Shown one piece after another: positions 7,137 through 12,392 of a DNA stretch of 12,392 bases. How positions within the stretch are numbered: the first letter of the stretch is position 1; every line of letters begins with the position of its first letter. Made by a program: the position numbers and the translations under genes. The DNA comes from UBA9214 sp964443845 (GTDB lineage: Bacteria; Pseudomonadota; Gammaproteobacteria; UBA9214), in assembly GCA_964443845.1 (NCBI GenBank), contig CAYUFA010000075.1:1-12392 (forward strand), in the 5' to 3' direction. The notes under the pieces are model-generated. The model made no database searches. It saw nothing but the letters and a program-made list of their open reading frames with translations, and was not told the origin of the DNA.

Positions 7137-7168
7137 TTGTTGCGCGCCTATCGGCCAATCATTAGACT
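7132..7168 (+). promoter_or_regulatory. Dyad and candidate promoter upstream of metX
   Basis: A perfect 8-bp inverted repeat, AATGATTG (7132-7139) and CAATCATT (7156-7163), straddles the yggU stop codon with a 16-base spacer. Inside and beside it are a -35-like TTGCGC (7140-7145) and a -10-like TAGACT (7163-7168) separated by 17 bases. A run of seven T (7177-7183) follows but is 13 bases past the stem, so this is not a standard terminator. It could be a methionine-related operator overlapping the metX promoter. It does not match the MetJ or MetR consensus as I know them. Confidence 0.4.
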
Positions 7169-7205
7169 CAAGCCACTTTTTTTCCCGTGTTGCCGATTTC
7201 CGCCC

Positions 7206-8357
7206 ATGCCCGATGCATTGCCGCCTGACAGCGTTGGTCTGGTCACTCCACTGTCCATGACGTTCCGGGAGCCGCTGGCGCTCGAAAGCGGTGCGTCCCT
7301 GCCCGAATACACGCTGGCCTACGAGACCTACGGCGAGCTGAACGCGGAACGCAGCAATGCCATCCTGATCTGCCACGCACTCTCCAGCAATCACCACGCG
7401 GCGGGCTATCACAGCATGGACGAGCGCAAGCCCGGCTGGTGGGACAGCTGCGTGGGACCCGGCAAGCCGATCGATACCCGCCGCTTCTTCGTGGTCTGCA
7501 GCAACAACCTCGGCGGCTGCCACGGCTCGACCGGGCCGGCCAGCATCAACCCGGCCAGTGGCAAACCGTACGGCAAGGGCTTCCCGGACATCGTGGTGAA
7601 GGACTGGGTACGCAGCCAGGCACGGCTGGCCGATGCGCTCGGCATCCGGCGCTGGGCCGCCGTGGTGGGTGGCAGTCTCGGCGGCATGCAGGCACTGCAA
7701 TGGTCGATCGACTATCCGGAGCGGCTGGCCCACTCCGTGGTCATCGCGGCGGCACCCCGGCTCTCGGCCCAGAACATCGCCTTCAACGAGGTGGCACGCA
7801 CCGCGATCAAGTCCGACCCGGACTTCCACGACGGCAATTTCTACGAATACAAGGCGATCCCGGAGCGTGGCCTGCGGCTGGCGCGCATGCTCGGACACAT
7901 CACCTACCTGTCCGACGACCTGATGCACGCCAGGTTCGGGCGCGAGCTGCAGGCCGGCTCGCCCACCACCGGCTACGAAATGGAATTCCAGGTGGAAAGC
8001 TACCTGCGTTACCAGGGCAGCAAGTTCGCGCGCGAGTTCGACGCCAACACCTACCTGCTGATGACCAAGACCCTGGATCACTTCGACCCGGCACGTGACT
8101 ACGACAACGACCTGACCCGCGCCATGAAGCGCGCCCGGGCGGCGTTCCTGGTGATCTCGTTCACCAGTGACTGGCGCTTTTCCCCGGCGCGTTCGCGCGA
8201 GATCATGCGCAGCCTGCTCGACAACAACCTCGACGTCGTGTACGCCACGATCGAGGCCGACGAGGGCCATGACGCCTTCCTGATGCCGATTCCGCAATAC
8301 CTGGAAGTGTTCTCCGCCTACATGCAGCGCGTTGCGCAACAGGTCTGCACGTCATGA
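7206..8357 (+). CDS. metX: Homoserine O-acyltransferase MetX, probably succinyl-specific
   Basis: 383 residues with an alpha/beta-hydrolase fold. It transfers an acyl group from acyl-CoA to the hydroxyl of homoserine, the first committed step to methionine. The nucleophile elbow is GGSLGGMQ with Ser157. The other triad members are Asp322 (FTSDWRFSP) and His355 (DEGHDAFL). The Arg324 two residues after the catalytic Asp is the position I recall as marking succinyl-CoA-using MetXS enzymes of beta/gammaproteobacteria, versus acetyl-CoA forms. Specificity is therefore an inference. The ATG at 7206 was chosen over the TTG at 7137 because the family begins near the SVGLVTP segment; there is no clear ribosome site. 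It overlaps metW by 4 bases (ATGA), indicating tight coupling. Confidence 0.94.
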   Translation: MPDALPPDSVGLVTPLSMTFREPLALESGASLPEYTLAYETYGELNAERSNAILICHALSSNHHAAGYHSMDERKPGWWDSCVGPGKPIDTRRFFVVCSNNLGGCHGSTGPASINPASGKPYGKGFPDIVVKDWVRSQARLADALGIRRWAAVVGGSLGGMQALQWSIDYPERLAHSVVIAAAPRLSAQNIAFNEVARTAIKSDPDFHDGNFYEYKAIPERGLRLARMLGHITYLSDDLMHARFGRELQAGSPTTGYEMEFQVESYLRYQGSKFAREFDANTYLLMTKTLDHFDPARDYDNDLTRAMKRARAAFLVISFTSDWRFSPARSREIMRSLLDNNLDVVYATIEADEGHDAFLMPIPQYLEVFSAYMQRVAQQVCTS

Positions 8358-8956
8358 GCCTGCGTCCCGACCTGGTGCTGATCGGCGAGTGGATCCGCCC
8401 CGGCAGCCGGGTACTCGACCTGGGTTGCGGCGACGGCGCCCTGCTCAAGCACCTGCAGGATACCCGCAACGTCACCGGCTACGGGCTGGAGATCGACGAC
8501 GCCAACGTCACGCGCTGCATCAGTTCCGACGTCAACGTGATCCAGACCGACCTCGATGCGGGGCTGCAGGATTTTTCCGGCAAGTCGTTCGACTACGTGA
8601 TCATGACCCAGACCCTGCAGGCGGTACACTTCCCCGACCGGCTGCTGGAGGAGATGCTGCGCCTCGGCGACGAGGGAATCGTGACCTTCCCGAATTTCGC
8701 GCACTGGCAGAACCGCGTGCAGCTCGCGCTGGGCGGCCGCATGCCGATGTCACGCACGCTGCCGAACCCCTGGTACAGCACACCCAATATCCACCTGTGC
8801 TCGGTGACCGATTTCGAGAAACTGTGCGCCGAGCGCGGCATCCATATCCTGCAACGGGTCATGGTCGACCATGCCCACCACAGGACACCGGGTGCCACCC
8901 TGCTGCCCAACCTGCTGGGCAAGAATGCGCTGTACCGGTTCCAGCGCCGTGGCTGA
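8354..8956 (+). CDS. metW: MetW, methionine biosynthesis methyltransferase-like protein
   Basis: 200 residues. MetW is a class I SAM-dependent methyltransferase-like protein almost always paired with metX. It is reported to be needed for methionine synthesis in several proteobacteria, probably by supporting MetX. The SAM-binding motif I, VLDLGCGDG, is at residues 20-28. It is followed by GYGLEIDD (acidic end of the second strand) and FDYVIMTQTLQ, then the conserved VTFPNFAHWQNR and PNPWYSTPNIHLC. The length and all MetW-typical blocks are present, so it looks intact. The start overlaps the metX stop, so the two are made together. Confidence 0.94.
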   Translation: MSLRPDLVLIGEWIRPGSRVLDLGCGDGALLKHLQDTRNVTGYGLEIDDANVTRCISSDVNVIQTDLDAGLQDFSGKSFDYVIMTQTLQAVHFPDRLLEEMLRLGDEGIVTFPNFAHWQNRVQLALGGRMPMSRTLPNPWYSTPNIHLCSVTDFEKLCAERGIHILQRVMVDHAHHRTPGATLLPNLLGKNALYRFQRRG

Positions 8957-8995
8957 CCCGCGCAACCCGCCGGCCGCCACCGCGAGTCCGGCAGC

Positions 8996-10324
8996 GTGAA
9001 CGAAGCCGCCGCCAGCTGGATACAGACGTTCCGCATCTACACCCGTCCGCGGGTCATCGCCATGTGTTTCCTCGGCTTCTCGGCCGGACTGCCCTTCCTG
9101 CTGGTGTTCTCCACCCTGTCGGCCTGGCTGCGTGACATCGGCATCGACCACACCACCATCGGCTTCTTCAGCTGGGTCGGCATCACCTACTCGATCAAGG
9201 TGCTGTGGGCGCCGGTCATCGACCGCCTGCCACTGCCGGTGCTGACCGCGGTACTGGGCAAGCGCCGCAGCTGGATGCTGCTCGCACAGTGCCTCATCGG
9301 TGCAGGCCTGGTCGGGATGGCCTGGACCGATCCGCATGCCCAGATCACCCGGCTGGCCCTGTGCGCCCTGCTGGTCGCCTTCGGTTCCGCCACGCAGGAC
9401 ATCACCGTGGATGCCTGGCGGATCGAAGCCGTCGACAGGACCCTGCAGGGCGCCATGGCGGCCACCTACGTGCTGGGCTACCGGCTCGCCCTGCTGATGA
9501 CCGGTGCGGGTGCCTTCTATATCGCGGCGGCGAGTTCCTGGCACCACGCCTACCTGGTCATGGCCGCGCTGACCGGTGTCGGCATCCTGACCACGCTGGT
9601 GATCCGGGAACCGCAGCACCGGCGCGATGAGCGCACGGCCGCGCTGGAAACCCGCGTGGAACACGCCATGGGCATCGCCACCCGGAAATCGCTGTGGGCA
9701 CGCCTGGCCGCCTGGTTTTCCGACGCCGTGGTCAGTCCGTTCGTGGATTTCTTCCAGCGCAACGGCTCCCTGGCCGTGCTGATCCTGCTACTGGTCGGCG
9801 CCTACAAGCTGAGCGACATCACCATGGGCGTGATGGCCAACCCGTTCTACCTCGACCTGGGATTCAGCAAGACCGACATCGCCAGCATCACCAAGGTGTT
9901 CGGCTTTTTCATGACCATTGCCGGCGCCGGGCTGGGGGGCCTGCTGGTGGTGCGTTACGGCATCCTGCGCCCGTTGCTGGCCGGCGCGATCCTGGTCGCC
10001 TCCACCAACCTGCTGTTCGTGTGGCTGTCGGTCAGCGAGCCGCACCTGGTGTCGCTGGCGGTCGTGATCAGCGCCGACAATCTCAGCGGCGGCCTGGCCT
10101 CGTCCGCCTTCATCGCCTGGCTCTCCAGCCTGGTCAACCAGTCCTATACGGCGACCCAGTATGCCCTGTTCAGCTCGCTGATGACGCTGCCGGCCAAGTT
10201 CCTGGGCGGCTTTTCCGGCATCATCGTCGACCACGCCGGCTATGCGACCTTCTTCTTCTATGCGGGCCTGCTGGGCCTGCCCGCGATCGTGCTGGTCCTG
10301 CTGCTGACCGCCCGCAGCCGTTGA
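8996..10324 (+). CDS. ampG: AmpG-type muropeptide permease (MFS)
   Basis: 442 residues, a polytopic membrane protein of the major facilitator superfamily with the AmpG pattern. AmpG imports GlcNAc-1,6-anhydroMurNAc peptides from the periplasm for cell-wall recycling, and thereby affects AmpR-controlled beta-lactamase induction where that system exists. The first segment (RVIAMCFLGFSAGLPFLLVF) and the later ATQDITVDAWRIE are typical of AmpG. About twelve helices are expected, with a hydrophilic central loop around residues 205-250. The GTG start at 8996 lies 39 bases after metW and has no obvious ribosome site; no better in-frame start leaves the first helix intact. A hairpin with only a 5-bp stem and no T run follows the stop. 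Confidence 0.9.
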   Translation: MNEAAASWIQTFRIYTRPRVIAMCFLGFSAGLPFLLVFSTLSAWLRDIGIDHTTIGFFSWVGITYSIKVLWAPVIDRLPLPVLTAVLGKRRSWMLLAQCLIGAGLVGMAWTDPHAQITRLALCALLVAFGSATQDITVDAWRIEAVDRTLQGAMAATYVLGYRLALLMTGAGAFYIAAASSWHHAYLVMAALTGVGILTTLVIREPQHRRDERTAALETRVEHAMGIATRKSLWARLAAWFSDAVVSPFVDFFQRNGSLAVLILLLVGAYKLSDITMGVMANPFYLDLGFSKTDIASITKVFGFFMTIAGAGLGGLLVVRYGILRPLLAGAILVASTNLLFVWLSVSEPHLVSLAVVISADNLSGGLASSAFIAWLSSLVNQSYTATQYALFSSLMTLPAKFLGGFSGIIVDHAGYATFFFYAGLLGLPAIVLVLLLTARSR

Positions 10325-10430
10325 ACCCGGCCGTAGCCGGCCGTTTCCGACCCGGGGCCCCGCCCGTTCAACAACACAAACAGAAGGGTATTACAGGCTG
10401 AATGCAGCCGGATCGACTACGCTTGCGGGT

Positions 10431-10640
10431 ATGAGGACCTTGCTGACAGACAGGCGGCACATGGGGGAGCGGCGCTGGGGGCTGGGCATGGACTTCCCCC
10501 TGCGCGACAGCGCCGGAACACTGGTGATCCGGGACCGGCGCCGCTTGCCCGACCGTCGTCTGGACAACACCACCCTGGAGGAACGGCTGCTGATGTTCGC
10601 CGGCGCCGTGCCGCTGGACCCGGACGATTCTCCGCACTAG
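10431..10640 (+). CDS. Small Arg-rich conserved hypothetical protein with [DE]RR motifs
   Basis: 69 residues with 13 Arg and no Lys. Four acidic-Arg-Arg motifs occur at D7RR, E13RR, D35RRR and D41RR, around a central WGLGMDFPLRDSAGTLV segment. I recognise this as the style of small proteobacterial proteins in which DRR-type motifs flank a FPL-DS-G-LV core, but no function is known to me. No signal peptide or membrane segment is seen. The first ATG has no convincing ribosome site; ATG 10461 (residue 11) is an alternative with AGGCGG upstream. It lies 106 bases after ampG and converges on xth, whose stop is 47 bases away. It is probably a real gene because the motif pattern is too regular for a chance frame. 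Confidence 0.65.
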   Translation: MRTLLTDRRHMGERRWGLGMDFPLRDSAGTLVIRDRRRLPDRRLDNTTLEERLLMFAGAVPLDPDDSPH

Positions 10641-10687
10641 GACTTCCCCGGCACGGGCGCGGCTGCCATGCCCGCTTGCGGCCATCC

Positions 10688-11461
10688 TTACAGCTCGTAG
10701 TCGTAGTCCATGATCAACGGGGCATGGTCGGAGAACCGCTGGTCCCTGTAGATGCGCGCCGAGCGGACCTGCGCACCGATGCCGGGCGTGGCCACCTGGT
10801 AGTCGATGCGCCAGCCCACGTTCTTCGCCCATGCCTGCCCACGGTTCGACCACCAGGTGTACTGGTCCGCTTGCTGGTTCACCGCACGGAAGGTATCGAC
10901 GAAACCGGCAGGGCCGAACAGCTCGTCCAGCCAGGCACGCTCTTCCGGCAGGAAACCCGAATTCTTCTGGTTCGAGCGCCAGTTCTTCAGGTCGATCTGC
11001 CGGTGCGCGATGTTCCAGTCGCCACACAGGATGTATTGCCGCCGCTTGCGGCGGATGTCGCGCAGCCAGGGCATGAAGCGCTCGAGAAAACCGAATTTGA
11101 CCGCCTGGCGTTCCGCGCCGGAAGACCCGGACGGCAGGTACAGCGATACCACGCTGAGCGGACCGAAACGGGCCTCGAGGTAGCGTCCCTCGGCATCCAC
11201 GTCAGCCCAGCCCAGGCCGCGGATCACCCGGTCCGGCTTGCGCCGGCAGTAGATCGCCACGCCGCTGTAGCCCTTCTTCTCGGCATCGTGGAAGTACACA
11301 TGCCAGCCACGCGGGTGGAATACCGGGTCGCGCAGCTGGGCCTGCTGGGCCCTGGTCTCCTGCAGGCAGACCACGTCCGCGCGCTGGGCCGTCATCCAGG
11401 GAAAGAAACCCTTGGATGCGGCGGACCGTATGCCGTTGACGTTGACCGTGATGATGCGCAT
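10688..11461 (-). CDS. xth: Exonuclease III family DNA repair nuclease (Crc-position homologue)
   Basis: 257 residues of the endonuclease/exonuclease/phosphatase fold. ExoIII/Xth enzymes cleave DNA at abasic sites and act as 3'-5' exonucleases in base excision repair. Catalytic positions appear intact: Asn7, Glu35 in CLQETR, Tyr108 in LYLPSG, Asp148 and Asn150 in CGDWNIAH, Asp220 in RIDYQV, and Asp245-His246 in FSDHAPL. The position beside pyrE and overall similarity (RIITVNVNGIR start, RKRRQYILCG, ERAWLDELFG) match Pseudomonas Crc. Crc has lost several of these residues as I recall its sequence, so this is more likely an active nuclease. The ATG at 11461 has GAAGGG just upstream and fits the family start. 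It is divergent from pyrE with only 68 bases between them. Confidence 0.92.
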   Translation of the reverse strand: MRIITVNVNGIRSAASKGFFPWMTAQRADVVCLQETRAQQAQLRDPVFHPRGWHVYFHDAEKKGYSGVAIYCRRKPDRVIRGLGWADVDAEGRYLEARFGPLSVVSLYLPSGSSGAERQAVKFGFLERFMPWLRDIRRKRRQYILCGDWNIAHRQIDLKNWRSNQKNSGFLPEERAWLDELFGPAGFVDTFRAVNQQADQYTWWSNRGQAWAKNVGWRIDYQVATPGIGAQVRSARIYRDQRFSDHAPLIMDYDYEL

Positions 11462-11466
11462 GACCC

Positions 11467-11495
11467 TTCACCGTGGTGGCAGGGTGTGTATGATA
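11467..11495. promoter_or_regulatory. Candidate divergent promoter region for pyrE and xth
   Basis: Toward pyrE, TTCACC (11467-11472) and TATGAT (11489-11494) are separated by 16 bases, matching four and five of six consensus positions. On the opposite strand TATCAT (11490-11495 read in reverse) is an equally good -10 for xth, though without a clear -35. The two -10 elements overlap almost completely. Confidence 0.45.
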
Positions 11496-11529
11496 ACGGC
11501 GTGCAGCGGCAGGGGCACCACCAGCGACC

Positions 11530-12171
11530 ATGAAAGCGTACCAGCAGGAATTCATCGAATTCTCCATCGGCGCGGGCGTACTGCGCTTCGGCGAGTTCAC
11601 CCTCAAGTCCGGACGCACCAGCCCGTACTTCTTCAACGCGGGCCTGTTCAATACCGGCCGCCACCTGGCACAGCTGGGGCGCTGCTACGCACAGGCCATC
11701 AGTGACAGCAATATCGGCTTTGACGTTCTGTTCGGGCCCGCCTACAAGGGCATCCCGCTGGCCGCCGCAACCAGCATCGCCCTGGCGGACCATCACGGCC
11801 GTGACGTGCCCTGGTGTTTCAACCGCAAGGAGGCCAAGGATCACGGGGAAGGCGGCAACCTGGTCGGCGCCGGGCTGACCGGCCGCGTGCTGGTCATCGA
11901 TGACGTGATCACCGCCGGCACGGCCATCCGCGAATCCGTGGATATCATCCAGGCCGCCGGCGCACGGCTGGCCGGGGTGATCATCGCGCTGGATCGCCAG
12001 GAGCGCGGCCGGGGCGAGCGTTCCGCCATCCAGGAAGTCGAGCAGGCACTCGGGGTCCCGGTTATCAGCATCATCCGGCTCGCCGACCTGCTGGACTATC
12101 TGCAGCAACAGGCGGGACGCGCCGGCGACGTGGCCCGCATCGAGGCATACCGGGCGCAGTACGGGATTTGA
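11530..12171 (+). CDS. pyrE: Orotate phosphoribosyltransferase
   Basis: 213 residues, the usual enterobacterial/pseudomonad length. This cytoplasmic enzyme joins orotate to PRPP to give orotidine monophosphate, the fifth step of pyrimidine synthesis. The N-terminus (MKAYQQEFIEF, then GEFTLKSGR-SPYFFNAGLF) is diagnostic. The catalytic-loop residues are in FNRKEAKDHGEGG (97-109), and the PRPP-binding motif VIDDVITAGTA is at 122-132. GPAYKGIPLA lies at 69-78. Only a distant AGGGG precedes the ATG, so initiation may be weak. Pairing with a divergent ExoIII-family gene is a known Pseudomonas-type arrangement. No attenuator with a leader peptide is visible in the 68-base upstream region. Confidence 0.97.
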   Translation: MKAYQQEFIEFSIGAGVLRFGEFTLKSGRTSPYFFNAGLFNTGRHLAQLGRCYAQAISDSNIGFDVLFGPAYKGIPLAAATSIALADHHGRDVPWCFNRKEAKDHGEGGNLVGAGLTGRVLVIDDVITAGTAIRESVDIIQAAGARLAGVIIALDRQERGRGERSAIQEVEQALGVPVISIIRLADLLDYLQQQAGRAGDVARIEAYRAQYGI

Positions 12172-12195
12172 CACCAGGCGGGGCTGAGCACGCAG

Positions 12196-12367
12196 GTTGG
12201 GCTGAGCACCACAAAGCCCAACAGCACGTAGGTTGGGCTGAGCAACGCGAAGCCCAACAGCAGACCTAGCACGTAGGTTGGGCTGAGCACCGCGAAGCCC
12301 AACAATCGGAGCCAGGCCCGTAGGTTGGGCTGAGCACCGCGAAGCCCAACAATCGGAGCCAGGCCCG
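12196..12367. repeat. Array of four palindromic repeats downstream of pyrE
   Basis: Four 27-base elements at 12196-12222, 12232-12258, 12277-12303 and 12324-12350 each have perfect 8-base arms, GTTGGGCT and AGCCCAAC, around an 11-base centre close to GAGCACCGCGA. Start-to-start distances are 36, 45 and 47 bases. The last two belong to an exact 47-base tandem duplication (12274-12320 and 12321-12367) that includes AATCGGAGCCAGGCCC. A partial GGGCTGAGCAC precedes the array at about 12181. GTTGGGCT...AGCCCAAC elements of this kind are scattered in many gammaproteobacterial genomes. They could terminate or stabilise the pyrE transcript, but there are no T runs. No gene is seen from 12172 to the window end. 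Confidence 0.9.
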
Positions 12368-12392
12368 GGGTGCCCCTACCCGATCACCAGCT

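Noticed and set aside
7157..7183. T7 run before metX as an intrinsic terminator
   Set aside because: The T run is 13 bases beyond the dyad stem, and no GC-rich stem abuts it.
6768..8339. Long minus-strand open frame of 523 codons opposite yggT, yggU and metX
   Set aside because: It is an antisense shadow of three recognised genes; its composition is His/Gln/Gly-rich nonsense with no motif.
10326..10346. Possible intrinsic terminator after ampG (CCGGC-CGTA-GCCGG then GTTT)
   Set aside because: The stem is only 5 bp and there is no T run; not strong enough to call.
10641..10687. Bidirectional terminator between the small gene and xth
   Set aside because: Only a 5-bp CGGGC/GCCCG pairing with an 11-base loop and no T tracts was found.
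12096..12305. Minus-strand frame with repeated LLGFALLSPTYV-like units
   Set aside because: It is the translation of the palindromic repeat array after pyrE, not a repeat protein.
12196..12350. Possible CRISPR array
   Set aside because: Repeats are perfect palindromes with 9-20 base gaps, the gaps are partly identical, and no cas gene is near.

Overview
The window reads as chromosomal core sequence from a high-GC gammaproteobacterium. Gene order and protein sequences are Pseudomonas/Chromatiales-like, but I cannot name a genus. Evidence for this is the twitching-motility ATPase pair pilT-pilU, the proC-yggT-yggU-metX-metW block that sits beside pilT in Pseudomonas, an AmpG permease, and a divergent xth/pyrE pair. 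No transposase, integrase, CRISPR array, tRNA or rRNA is visible.

Layout. Positions 1-186 hold short palindromic REP-type repeats, including an exact 54-bp direct repeat. The minus-strand block 185-5202 reads pilT, then pilU, then a very large protein of up to 954 residues. That protein combines a roughly 480-residue coiled coil with a C-terminal degenerate EAL domain resembling the c-di-GMP receptor FimX. It starts inside or just after pilU, so it probably belongs to a pilT-pilU transcription unit. Positions 5203-5454 are a divergent regulatory region with several palindromes; yggS, commonly found here, is absent. The plus-strand block 5455-10324 is proC, yggT, yggU, metX, metW and ampG, with overlapping or nearly touching genes except for a 69-bp gap before metX. 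Next come a small Arg-rich protein of unknown function (10431-10640), a convergent exonuclease III gene (10688-11461, minus) and divergent pyrE (11530-12171). The window ends in a palindromic repeat array (12196-12367).

How the genes work together. PilT and PilU power type IV pilus retraction, and the EAL protein is the best candidate for a c-di-GMP-sensing partner; this is inference from position and domain content. ProC makes proline. MetX and MetW belong to the acyl-homoserine route to methionine, and MetX carries the residue pattern I associate with succinyl-CoA use. AmpG recycles muropeptides. The exonuclease III occupies the position of crc in Pseudomonas but keeps an intact nuclease active site.

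The most interesting item is the pilTU-linked coiled-coil/degenerate-EAL protein, which contains a clear 306-bp in-frame tandem duplication. Next are the two repeat families, the missing yggS, the small [DE]RR-repeat protein and the catalytically intact Crc-position nuclease.
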